Assembly (NCBI RefSeq): GCF_014529535.1
Contig: NW_023503608.1
Coordinates: forward strand, 1,984,001-2,048,000
Direction of reading: 5' to 3'
Source of the DNA: Bradysia coprophila
Lineage: Eukaryota; Arthropoda; Insecta; Diptera; Sciaridae
Length of the DNA stretch: 64,000 nucleotides
A program made the translations under genes and the position numbers. Every line of letters starts with the position of its first letter. The stretch's first letter is position 1. The notes under the pieces are model-generated. The model was not told the DNA's origin, made no database searches, and was given only the letters and a program-made list of their open reading frames with translations. Of the stretch, positions 51,701 to 61,112 are shown piece after piece.

Positions 51701-52629
51701 TTCAACCGTCCTTTCATATTTTTCTAAAGTTACGACACACGGACAGACAGACGGACGGACGGACGGACGGACGGACGGACGGACGGACGGACGGACGGAC
51801 GGACGGTCGGACGGACGGACGGACGGACGGACGGACAGACGGACGGACGGACGGACGGACGGACGGACGGACATGGCTCAATCGTCTTATAATATCATAC
51901 TGATAATAATTGCCCACTACGATATAGGCCGTTTTCGATTATTTCACTTACTTACACGATGGTGGGCAAAACATAAAGACTCTCACGATTTACTTCGTAT
52001 CGTGCGAGTCTAATTAGCAAAAGGAACTTAGATGTCTATTATTAGGCATTATAACTATGGTTGTGTTCGTAACAGTGAAACAGAGTTACAAACCATTTTT
52101 TTTTCTATGATTGACTTGATGTTACTAAAAGTCAATATCAATGATAAAACATTTTCATTTGATTAAAATGCCTTTAATATTTTATTAGCCCAATAATTTT
52201 CTTATTGAGAATATGAGGCATGCACATCGTATAAAAATATGACTAAAGTCAATCACGTAAGGTAAACTTAAAATTTTATTCACGACGGCGCGGCGCGGCG
52301 TATGTTTGTTTACCCCTAATTTTTGAGTAAAGTGTATCTTATTTGAATAGAAAAATAAAATTATGGAAATGGCTTCTTGTGTGTGTATATTGTTCTCGTT
52401 TTCGCCTCGGAACAACAAACTTCATACTAGAAGCGCTATTCCGATCAGTTGGTGCACCTTCACACAAAAAGCCGTTTCTACAATTTGTCTTATTGATATC
52501 ACTAGTGTAATACAAAACAAATAAGACGAATTAAACGATATAATACTTACTCGGTCTTTCATTTTTATCATATCCTTCATCCATAGTGTAAGTCGATGCG
52601 ATCACTGCTTGAGTTGATACAGAAACCAT
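36728..52629 (-). CDS. Cys-loop ligand-gated chloride channel subunit, hodor/pHCl-2 clade
   Basis: Ten exons: 52629-52551, 41376-41309, 41222-41097, 41040-40931, 39120-39038, 38974-38676, 38605-38513, 38273-38130, 37150-36942 and 36881-36728. All phases agree and give 454 aa. Order of motifs: YDKNERP near the start, VFLQVIWEDKRI, the Cys-loop CDMDFLLYPLDVQIC (13 residues between Cys), M1 LPSTLFVSMSWGSF, VVPGRM before M2 (LLVTTLLTLVTMFN), M3 WLISCILFVFLALIEYF, a short Asn-rich intracellular loop, and M4 FPLSFLVFSMVYWILY. The PGRM in place of the usual PAR and NNSPDSLELKCIEVW after M2 point to the fly CG11340 (hodor)/CG7589/CG6927 group, which includes zinc- or pH-sensitive chloride channels. 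No signal peptide is seen, so an upstream exon may be missing. The 11.2-kb first intron hosts another gene. The loop-exon acceptor at 37151 is the least certain. Confidence 0.87.
39370..39575. promoter_or_regulatory. Cluster of CAGGT/ACCTG words in a channel intron
   Basis: About ten copies of caggt or its complement acctg occur in 200 bp of otherwise AT-rich intron (for example atcaggtaat, aacctgacaggttta, aacaggtttcc, catcaggttcaggtc, ttcaggtaaa). Such words are the core of sites for Snail/Escargot- and Zfh-type repressors in flies. It could instead be a decayed short repeat. Confidence 0.35.
43947..44506 (+). mobile_element. Insertion of the dispersed repeat (copy 2) with 37-bp target duplication
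   Basis: The 37-bp sequence attactgaccaagcaataca, caacaattttattattaat (overlapping listing) occurs at 43947-43983 and again at 44470-44506. Between them lies a 486-bp insert whose 3' part matches 7300-7650: the D-V-R-D-P-x-x-L-Y frame, agtttgtgtcgtgctgatat, gatacgccgaaatcag and gtaaacggtaacacgtttcg. Its 5' part encodes a hydrophobic stretch (GGATAAILCAVLVTIYLLSL). Long perfect flanking duplications are expected from target-primed insertion of a truncated retroelement. The family is not recognised. Confidence 0.75.
45315..46352 (+). CDS. SMR-domain protein with a C-terminal membrane anchor
   Basis: A single exon of 345 codons. Residues 1-75 are basic and helical, ending in VEQYTNLRDQYNKIAADA, the DUF1771-like region that usually precedes SMR. 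An SMR domain follows at about 77-155: TVIDLHQLTVKEALQKLVE, then DVIVGKGIHSEYEP, then NEGLIHLFL. The DLH and GKGxHS motifs are those of SMR nucleases and nucleic-acid-binding proteins such as N4BP2. Residues ~155-310 are low-complexity with basic patches (KIRKKKRM, RRTKKKKKQ). The C-terminus FYFFFTVFLMILLGVLQTSGFW is slightly over 20 residues and hydrophobic, a likely tail anchor, unusual for this family. The role may be RNA cleavage or quality control at a membrane; this is inference. The gene is nested in the first intron of the chloride channel, on the opposite strand. AATAAA lies at about 46,576. Confidence 0.82.
   Translation: MNSEMWEINRKKAKMYGEKRYQALISSKKSYKSGDNKKGKRDSELVEQYTNLRDQYNKIAADAIFLYYNKGLRKTVIDLHQLTVKEALQKLVERIISVIGDGEYILDVIVGKGIHSEYEPKINPSVVDFAERYDIPYEFNYRNEGLIHLFLMECSVSLLSSIEPNFQDIRHSSASKRKSGNLEDFVHPIIKIRKKKRMCQFNSLAAAAFYIENKENKQPLALPTKYETKCAESNQDPSAANRSKNMRRTKKKKKQSVPQTPTGQNCGNEEFSHIEPIDRVYQEANAIEAVKITSQDLETTLVSIEPQESVLQSNENSSERYWIFYFFFTVFLMILLGVLQTSGFW
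47000..47935 (+). mobile_element. 3' fragment of a LINE-like retrotransposon
   Basis: Reading frames encode LRSNHVSFYLLRHCFAIPKL, YLLRTCPNWL and LPIRLGGLGIRR, a pattern I know from the region after the reverse transcriptase in some non-LTR elements. A further frame encodes HRCACGDIVLENGLHGLSC, RHRLFNDIIWRTLNS and LEPPGLFRTDN, the zinc-finger-like part and start of the restriction-like endonuclease region. A stop interrupts after 47384 and the frame shifts near 47,480; the sequence ends soon after LEPPGLF. So it is a dead, 5'- and 3'-truncated copy. The exact clade is not certain. Confidence 0.72.
48777..48902. mobile_element. Hairpin (foldback) element D
   Basis: Arms of about 45 bp: tatctaccaaggtaggtatg pairs with catacctaccgtggtagata, and gtattttttcgcac with gtgcgaaaaaatac. 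The middle, cgaggcgaagccgaggt, is itself palindromic and also occurs at about 17,360. An identical short motif in two places suggests a shared element family. Confidence 0.75.
49128..49335 (+). mobile_element. Candidate tRNA-derived SINE
   Basis: Text reads tgtagccgaatgactatgg (A-box like) and, about 35 bp on, gtgttcaaatcctgg (B-box GTTCAAATCC). This is the internal Pol III promoter of a tRNA gene, but the strand cannot fold into a full tRNA with paired ends. The body continues without coding sequence. No A-tail or target duplication was clear. Confidence 0.5.
50740..51325. mobile_element. Nested foldback cluster with tagttgatag palindromes
   Basis: Several inverted units are nested. Outer: attgtgaaatcacataat (about 50,840) against cattatgtgatttcg (about 51,306), and gcggatcatacattttaatc (50,924) against gattaaaatgtatgatccgc (about 51,230). 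Inner: gttaacatctccgctaaaac (50,966) against gttttagtggagatgttaac (about 51,040), around repeated aactatcaactattgatagt. A second similar inner unit lies at 51,109-51,215. This looks like repeated insertion or duplication of one hairpin element. Confidence 0.7.
51430..51715 (+). repeat. Two-copy ~160-bp tandem repeat
   Basis: cgaaaaggctcaccctctat at about 51,451 and cgaaaaggctcacccttcat at about 51,597 each begin a unit that continues with a cagac-rich stretch, gggcagagt and gggactaaaaatct / gggatcaaaagttt. The two units are diverged. Confidence 0.7.
51735..51873 (+). repeat. (GGAC)n microsatellite
   Basis: About 139 bp of the tetranucleotide ggac with a few changes (cagac, gtcgg). It stays open in several frames (Thr-Asp-Gly-Arg repeats), which is an artefact of the repeat. 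Confidence 0.95.
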
Positions 52630-54207
52630 TTTAATTTTAAGCAGAATTAATGCACTGTAATGTCAGTTTTATTTTAAATTAATTGACTTTAATTGAGTTT
52701 AAGTAAATTTATCATCCATTGCTATCACTCACTTCTACAACTTTCTCTCTGATTCTTTCTAAATAACTAGGAAAATTCTTACGCCCAAAACTATCTCAAA
52801 TAATCCTAACGGAATCTCCTTCTCGACCTATCTTCAAACAGACTATTGTAATTAGGCTTGCAATTTAAGTCTTTTAATCTGTTATGGACGGATATCATCA
52901 CTGTTTAATTGATAACGACTGCAGAAATAAACGTTGTGTCTAGGGCGATCATGTATAGCAAAACGTACGTTCAAAACAAATGAAGTAAAAGATTCGAAAT
53001 GATTCTCTTAAAAATTCTTAAACAAAAAGGAAGTAATAGATCAGATAGTGAAACGTCTGAAATGCTTGCCATATATGAAAGGTTAACGAGTGAAATATTT
53101 GTTGCGTGAGGATTATGGTTGCATCATTTTCTAACACATACATAACTACGGCTATTACACAAATGGTAATCGTCTCCTAAGAGAAATTTTAGCATTAAAG
53201 GAAAACGCGACCATTAAATATTAATAATATTTTATTATTATTATGTCCTTGACAGTCATACAAGTACGTTGAAATTACACTGACCCCGAGTAGGGGGGTG
53301 ATTTATGTTACCAAACAGATTCTCAAAATTAGGTACCTGGTACATTTTCTTCAGAAATTCAGCTATGATGGTTTTAAATGACGTTGCATGCTTGCTTATC
53401 AAAAGAGGTCATCAGATTGTGATTTTTCTAATTTATACAAAAAATGAATTTAAAAACATAATTTTCTTTTGATTTAATTTATAAATCGACCAGAAAAATG
53501 CAAAGTAAAGAGTGTTCGAGCAGTGCCCATGTTTACATAATAGAAAATGAGCTGCTGCTGCCTCATTCAATAAATGCAATTAACTCCAGGTCCGAACTGG
53601 ATGGAGATGGGCGCATCATTATTGTCTTCAACGTTTCCTTTACTTTTCAAATGAAACTATGATCTGAAGAAAAGTATTAGATAGACATACGTTTCGCGAA
53701 ATAGTTATTCTGTTCCTCTTTTTGTTCATAGTATCGCTTAGTGTTTGATGCAAAATCTTTTACTTCATTCAATTCAACAAACATTCCACTACGTAGAAGA
53801 GCGCTTATTTTTAGCATTGTTGACGATAGCGGGTGGGTATTCGTTTCTGAAAGGCCAATAGTATTTAACCGGGGTTTTTAAAGTTTTTCTTAATAGCATC
53901 TTCATCGTTTGTTCTAAGTTAATATTAGTTCGTCTCTGGCGTGTCTGGCTTACATTGTACGTATTATGTTACCAGGAGACGGGTAAATCATGTCGAATAA
54001 AAAATTTCATACGAAAAGTATTAGTTGCAACATGGCACCGATATCTTTTCGGATAATGCAACACTAATTTTAAATCTTGTTTACAAGCTTACATAAGTTC
54101 AAATTAGCACTAAATGGCCACGTTTATAATCTTTTTAGAAAAATGAATTAACTCAAATTACAAATCTCCTTTAACCACGATTGCCCTATTAGTATTCTTG
54201 ACTCAAG
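52630..54207. other. Upstream of the first recognised chloride channel exon
   Basis: No coding frame. An unseen signal-peptide exon or promoter of the channel may lie here or further right. No strong TATA box noted. Confidence 0.4.
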
Positions 54208-56050
54208 TTTTTAGCCCCGTACGAAGTACTGGGGGCTTATAAGATTAATATGCCGTTTGTAACACGTCGAATTGGAAGCAGACAGTAAGGGCAAAGCTTT
54301 TGGTTATGTTCATAGATGACGAATCCGCAATAAAAAAAATGTCCGTCCGTCCGTCCGTCCGTCCGTCCGTCCGTCCGTGACCCCTCTAGCTTGAGCAAAT
54401 CGCAACCTTTTTTCAAAATTCTTTTTTTCCCCGATTGGTATCGACAAAAGTTAGGTCAAGTTCGAAAATGGGCATGGTAGGGTCAGCCCTTCCAGAGCTA
54501 GGGCCCTATAGGTGTTTTTCAGTCTTTCGACGATATCTACCGAAATACGCACGTAATAGATGCTTGTGATATATCAAATGAAACATTGTTTTTGTGTAGG
54601 ATGCAACGCGAGCTTGTTGGGAGGGCTCAAAGGTCGTTACTCGGCCCTAAGTGTTTTTTCCACATAAATCGAGTAAATCTCATCCGATTTTGCCAGATTT
54701 AGTTTTTTATGGAAGGTAATTGAATACCGAAAAGAACGTGGCGAAAAAAGTTTCAAATTTGGGCCCTTGGACTAAGGCCGCTACTCGGCCCTAAGTGTTT
54801 TTTGCACATAAATCGAGTAAATCTCATCCGATTTTGCTAGATTTTGTTTTATTTGAGAGATAATTGAATACCGAATAGAATGATGGCAAAAAATGTTTCA
54901 AATTTGGGCCCTTGGACTAAGGCCGCTACTCGGCCCTAAGTGTTTTTTGCACATAAATCGAGTAAATCTCATCCGATTTTGCTAGATTTTGTTTCATTTG
55001 AGAGATAGTTGAATGCCGAATAGAATGATGGCAAAAAAAGTTTCAAATTTGGGCCCTTGGACTAAGGCCGCTACTCGGTCCTAAGTGTTTTTTGCACATA
55101 AATCGAGTAAATCTCATCCGATTTTGCTAGATTTAGTTTTTTATGGAAGGTAATTGAATACCGAAAAGAACGTGGCGAAAAAAGTTTAAAATTTGGGCCC
55201 TTGGACTAAGGCCGCTACTCGGCCCTAAGTGTTTTTTGCACATAAATCGAGTAAATCTCATCCGATTTTGCTAGATTTAGTTTTTTATGGAAGGTAATTG
55301 AATACCGAAAAGAACGTGGCGAAAAAAGTTTAAAATTTGGGCCCTTGGACTAAGGCCGCTACTCGGCCCTAAGTGTTTTTTGCACATAAATCGAGTAAAT
55401 CTCATCCGATTTTGCTAGATTTAGTTTTTTATGGAAGGTAATTGAATACCGAAAAGAACGTGGCGAAAAATTTTTCAAATTTGGGCCCTTGGACTAAGGC
55501 CGCTACTCGGCCCTAAGTGTTTTTTGCACATAAATCGAGTAAATCTCAACCGATTTTGCTAGTTTTTGTTTTATTTGAGAGGTAATTGAATGCCGAATAG
55601 AATGATGGCAAAAAAAGTTTCAAATTTGCGCCCTTGGACTAAGGCCGCTACTCGGCCCTAAGTGCTTTTTGCACATAAATCGAGTAAATCTCAACCGATT
55701 TTGCTAGTTTTTGTTTTATTTGATAGGTAATTGAATACCCAATGGAAAGTTGGCAAAAAAATTTGGGTTTATAAAATAATGTCGTAAATTGTTGGTTTTA
55801 TTTGAGAGGTACTTCGTACGGGCTTTCGTAATTGCGCTATGCGCAATTTTAAAAATGAACACTTTCAGTAAATTTGACCATGCCCAACTTGACTTGCATT
55901 TTGGTAACAGACGCATTAGAGGGTTGTAGACGTATTAGGGTTCCGGGCGTATTACGGCTACGGACGTATTATGGTTACGGACGAAATAGGATTACGGATC
56001 GTACGGGGCTAAGTCGCAGCAAACGCTCCGACTGTTCTGATGCCTTGTTT
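54208..56050 (+). repeat. ccccgtacg-ended repeat family, copy 2, with ~144-bp internal units
   Basis: Left end tttagccccgtacgaagtac (about 54,211) and right end gatcgtacggggctaagtcg (about 55,998) are inverted at the ccccgtacg core. After a unique part with a (GTCC)n tract (54,344-54,378) come about eight units of 144-145 bp; the phrase gggcccttggactaaggccg recurs near 54,761, 54,906, 55,051, 55,195, 55,339, 55,483 and 55,627. Units fall into two subtypes (ttttttatggaaggtaattg and ttttatttgagaggtaattg). The right part matches the arrestin-intron copy, including caaacgctccgactgttctg. No protein-coding content. Confidence 0.85.
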
Positions 56051-59000
56051 TTTAAATAAAGTAACTCGTAAATGTTCATCGTCGTTATACACGGCTAATG
56101 TTTCATGATTTCATCGTTAAATTTGATTATTACGTTTAAGAAAGTGGGTGTTGTTATGGAGTTATGCCTTCAAATCATTTATGCTTGTACTGAATATATG
56201 GCTTCAACAATCCTTCGAAACGCCGTTAATTTGGTGGATATAATTTCTGCATAATTTACCGAGTGTAAAGTTTGACGATTTAACATTAATGGATTGTTAT
56301 TGGCTATCATAAAGAAAATTCAGACGTTTTTTTTTAGACACTAGATGTGTAGATTGTCACTTGAGACCATAAAAGCCGTTTGTGTGTCATTAGGTTGCGC
56401 TTCTTTGAGAAATTATTCAAAAATACTTCGGTATTCGGTATTTCACTGGATATAATGGAAGATCCTAGAACTGGAATTTTGTTTTGCTGGTCCAAGAGAC
56501 GAATGACTAATTTTATTTTCCCTCATCACTGGACATTAAGTTTTGTCCTCGGTTTTGTCACCCTATTATGTTCACCTATTCATCCTTCCTAGTGATATGA
56601 TTGAAAAGCTGAGTTGAGCTTTTACTAAAATAACTGGAACAAATAATATAAATTTGTTTTAATGGGGCTATTGATCTTGCCTTGGGAGTTGCGGGAAACG
56701 TCGTTACTAGAGAAACTGGGACAAGTAGAAATTTCTTTAAATGGGGCTATTGATCTTTCCTTGGGAGTTAAGGAAAATGTTCTCAGCTCATATTGACAGA
56801 ATCTTTAAATCTAAAAATCTTATCAACTCTATGAATATTGACACATGAGAATCATTCTTTAAACGGGCAAGAGACAATTAACTTGGTATAATTATGCTCG
56901 TGCTACAGAAGTACTTACCATATTATCTGGACTAATCTCATTACTAAGTGGTAGATCAGTACAAAAAATAAATTTACTAGAAAATAGTCCGTAATATTAA
57001 TTGGATCTCAATTAAAAATTGATTTCACATTGGTAACTGCTTTTTTTTAGATAAACGGAAAGTTTCACGACCCGTTCCAAAAACCAACTCATTTTCGTAT
57101 TATATGAAATGAGATATTGGCTGTTGCACAAAAAAAGACCACCAAACATCAAACAATCATCGTGTCTTTTTGGCAATAAATAGAACTATCTTTGCCAATT
57201 TTTCGTTTTAAATTTTGTATATTAGAAAACCGCACAAACCACCGCCAATGTAGAGTTTCGTTTATGCCACAACTTTCCGTTGCATGATAATCTCAACGCT
57301 AATCATAATGTTAAACATAAAAGAATTCGTGTCTATTCGCTTCAACAGTAATTCGTCAGTCGAAAATATTTTAATCAATGAATTATAAACAAAATAATTA
57401 TTTTATTAAAAAATAATAGTACTTTATTTCATATGGAGTAGGATCCTCGAGCGACAGCGAGAATCCTACTCCATATGAAATACAATGCTTTATTGCATGA
57501 GCGAAAACGAGACAACAACATATGACTGTTTTGACAGCAAACTATTAATGTATGAATTAGCGCTCTAGATAAGTAATTTTTCGGGTAATCACACCGCGAA
57601 TGCAATAAAATCTTTTAACCGAATGTATAGATGCAGTTTTGCAATAGTTTTAAATTTCACGCACAAATACTAATTATCACGATAAGTATTATAATTAGAT
57701 AAGGCCAAGTATAAAGCACTGGATGTTAAGGAAATTGTCGGTTAATATAAATTTCCGGCGGATACTCCATTGATGCCAACAATTACTGAATTTCATTATT
57801 CAATCTGTTAATGTGCTTATAGCATAGCGTGGTTCTAACATTATTAATGTACAAATTCACTGCAAATAGGAAAACTTTGTCACACAAATTTTAGCTGTAT
57901 AATTCCCGACACCGTCTATTTTGCAATACGGTTTTCAATCAACTGAAAAAGCTCCGAAGCTTTTCGCCTTATTATTATGAGAAAGTGTAGTTTTTGTAGT
58001 TTTCACTTTTTCATATTTTTCCTTTTGTTCTAAGCTTCATCGGTTTTCTTTTTGTTTATTTTTCGACTTGTTTTCGCGCAATTTACTGATGTATTGCAAT
58101 TGTTATTCTCAGAATGATTTCGGTGTGTAAGTGCTATATTATATGAGTAGTTAGTCTGGATGGTTTCACGATATTTAAAAGAGAATGTCAGGTTTCAGTA
58201 AATAAGAGTAAATGAGTGATGAGGGTGACCTGTCTTTAATGTGGTCTTATGTAGGAACATTATATAAAAGAGATTTTTTTAAAATAATTTTGTTAAGTGA
58301 AGTCGAAGTACTATATATAAAGATTACATTGTGATACGCTTACCATTTCTAAAAACTAAGCAAATGTGTCGCCTAAAGCGACTGTCTACTAAATCTTTCA
58401 CTACACATTTTGTACTGACACTTTCACCGGACTATTTCTCAAGTATGCACGCGAAAGTGCACATTTTTGTATATTTAACCTTTCTTTTGCCATAGAAAAA
58501 AAAAATAAAGTTTACGGTGCATGCATTGCATGCCTTTAACTACATTTGTTAGTATAATCCATTCACTTTACATTTTACTGTTCATAAAAATTGTTCAGAG
58601 GAAATGGAAACTTGAGAAGACAGGTGAAAATGTAACTCTATTCCTATTGAAACGGATACTTTAGGTTTGTAAGCGTCACTTTAGCAAGCACGTTGCACGG
58701 TATTCAAATTGTAGTTGGGTTAGTCAGAAAATCCAGTCACAACTATTTACACTAACATTTAAGAGTAAAATTTGCATGTCCGAAGCGCTATTGTTACATT
58801 CAACAAAATTAAATCAATTTGGTCATGAGTTAATTAAAATTAAAAATTTTGGAGTACAAACGTGTCTATAATTGACTCTGCAACACCACTTGAGAAATGC
58901 TTTTCACCTTAGCCGTACCTTCGATTTTTAAATTTTCGTAGATGCTATTGGCACGTCATTTCGCCTGGGAATAGTCTTTTGTGAAAGGAAAAATGCTATT

Positions 59001-59103
59001 GGCAGCTAATAGCCTGTGTAAAAGGGGAAGATGCTAATGGCAGGCGCCTGCCAATAGTATCTTTAATAATAATTTGGCTATTGGCAGACGCCTTCGAATA
59101 GTC
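56051..59103. other. Gene-free AT-rich stretch
   Basis: About 3 kb without a supported coding frame except random short ones. A direct repeat of aatggggctattgatcttgc / aatggggctattgatctttc lies near 56,660 and 56,740. The hairpin at 57,421-57,482 is listed separately. Confidence 0.45.
57421..57482. repeat. Short perfect-arm hairpin
   Basis: tatttcatatggagtaggat pairs with atcctactccatatgaaata, a 20-bp arm. The loop cctcgagcgacagcgagaa is GC-rich and resembles the middle of hairpin element D. Confidence 0.75.
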
Positions 59104-59108
59104 ACTAC

Positions 59109-59272
59109 GCAACGCACTTCAAGCAAAATTGCTATTAATTACAGCTGCCAAATAGAGTACTATTTTGTATGAAATTTTATCCCCACTCTTTTTACAGTGT
59201 AAAATTTTGTATGGAGCACTGTCAAGTTTCAGTACACTATTTACAGTACCACTTTTGCTTGAAGTGCGTTGC
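59109..59272. mobile_element. MITE with 20-bp perfect TIRs and 5-bp target duplication
   Basis: Left end gcaacgcacttcaagcaaaa (59109-59128) is an exact inverted copy of the right end (59253-59272). The flanking pentamer actac occurs on both sides (59104-59108 and 59273-59277), a perfect target duplication. The 164-bp element has no gene. The superfamily is not identified. Confidence 0.82.
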
Positions 59273-59849
59273 ACTACGTTAAATTTTATGTCACCTAGGA
59301 AGTTTCCGTCGAAGTTTATCAAGCAGCATTTGTAAAGAATAAATGGATAACGGTCGTGAACGTGAACATTGAACATGAAAGTCAATAAAAACTAGTTTTT
59401 AGTTTGTTTGACAATTACGTTTAAAAGCCTAAAACTAATGATCAAGTTATTTTATAATCTTCATTTAATTGCACACTGCATCAATCTCAATCTCATTAGT
59501 ATTTAGGCATCAATATCGATGAAAAAATAAACATTTAATAGTAGATTACGTTACAATTATGTTTCGAATTCACAAAAGCTAGAGCCGTAGCTTGGAAGTG
59601 GGTAAAAGATATATGACTTAAGTAAACCAATCAAAAAGCATCCATGTCCACTGGACATTGTCCAGTGCACCAATTAGTGGCGCCCACTCAGGTACTAGCA
59701 TATCAAACGCTTAAAAAATTTAAAAAAAAATTATATTGGGATGATAAGATCGTTTAATTAATTAGTTTGATGATGTTTATCACTGCGATAAAGCAAAATT
59801 GATGACGATTTTCGATTTTGGTGAATACCCTCGATTCTGAAAAGCGTGT

Positions 59850-59885
59850 TATATAAACGGTTTCATAAACGGTTGCCTTAGTAGT
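59850..59885 (+). promoter_or_regulatory. Possible core promoter of the BPSL0067-like gene
   Basis: TATATAAA at 59850-59857 with a TTAGT initiator-like word about 30 bp on. It would give a spliced or long 5' UTR before the coding start at 60410. An inverted pair cagctggtcgttt (about 60,148) and aaacgaccagctg (about 60,250) lies between and could be regulatory. Confidence 0.35.
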
Positions 59886-60409
59886 TAAAGAACACTTCAA
59901 TTGTGCAATACTTTTTCAATACTCTAGCAAAAAGGTAAAATTGAATTTGTATGATACAAGTTGTATCTCCTATCGGAACCAATTACCACCGTAATTGAGT
60001 TTGATAATTTCTTATCTGCTAGCAGGAAATAAAATGCATTTTCACTCAAACTTGTTCAAGTGTTTATCTACCGTTGTTAGGTAACAATGACAAAACGTAT
60101 CTTACAGTAAGATTCAACAATAAAGTCACATTGTTTCGCTTCGACTCAGCTGGTCGTTTGATCTGTTTTTATACATCCTCGTGTGCTTTCATTCCATCGT
60201 TCGTGTGACTGAGAAGTACGTTTACACGTTGATGTTTATGAAAACAGTAAAACGACCAGCTGAAAGAAAAGCATTAAAATGAAGCTTGCATGCTGGATAT
60301 TGAAGTAAGTTGTTGCCCTTACAAGTATGTCTGAAGTTTTTACCTTCCATCTGTTACAAAAAATTGACTGGTCTTGCTCCATCTACTAACAAACGGTTTT
60401 TATTTTCAG

Positions 60410-61112
60410 ATGAAGACTGCAGTTTTTGTCACACTTTTTGTAACTATGATTGGCGTTGCCAGTGCATACGTAGGTTTCTTCAAATATTTGATGTACATAG
60501 CACTACGCCTAGCATTAACATAGAAAACACTTGAAAGCTGATGATATCCGATAAGCTTTGTATTTCTCTAGTACAGACAGGAGTTCAACTTTCTTTGTGT
60601 AACCACACAACAAATGCAAGTGTATTACATGTATCAAAATTTAGAGGCTTTTTGATATCTAACATGAGTGTTATTACTAGATGTAGTGCAGCACAATACC
60701 AATTATTATTGTGAAAATTTCAATTAAACGAAAATCGTTCCAACTACAGATTTCATGTTCCCTCTGCAACGGTGCATACGTGAACAGTAATTTGGGAAGT
60801 GGGTGTGTTGCAGCTGTCAGGGAAAAGTGTGCTGGCTTAAGAGGTCGTCAAACCTCTTCCTGGAAACGTGGCGTATTAGTAAAATCGAACTGTAATTCAA
60901 TTCCATCTGGAACAGCTATCGCCACTTTCGAAGGACCAGGTGCGACATTCGCAAGTAGAACATTTCAGCATGCTGCGATATTCATTGGATGTGCGCCGGA
61001 TGGCATTAAGGTTCACGATCAGTGGGTGGGAAAAAGCGGATGCAGTCTCCGAACAATTAAATACAGCGGATATGGTTCGAATGGTGGAAATAATTTCTAT
61101 ACAATTGTTTAA
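60410..61112 (+). CDS. Secreted BPSL0067-like putative amidase (bacterial-type cell-wall enzyme)
   Basis: Exons 60410-60469 and 60750-61112 join in phase to 140 aa. Exon 1 is exactly a signal peptide: MKTAVFVTLFVTMIGVASAY. The mature part resembles the bacterial BPSL0067 family (small NlpC/P60- or CHAP-like fold): GSGCVAAVREKCAG with the probable catalytic Cys, TSSWKRGVLVK, GTAIATFEGPGATFAS, FQHAAIFIG with the probable catalytic His, IKVHDQWVG, and NGGNNFYTIV at the end. Family members are thought to cleave peptidoglycan peptides. Extra Cys pairs (SCSLC, NCNS, GCS) fit an extracellular life. A 5' exon ending at about 60,304 (ATATTGAA then GTAAGT) and the TTTTCAG acceptor just before the ATG show a further 5' UTR intron; spliced, this would leave a small uORF overlapping the start. 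Likely role: antibacterial defence or digestion. The family call is from pattern memory. Confidence 0.7.

Noticed and set aside
51646-51917. Thr-Asp-Gly-Arg and Ser-Val-Arg-Pro repeat proteins
   Set aside because: Simple translations of the (GGAC)n microsatellite on either strand.
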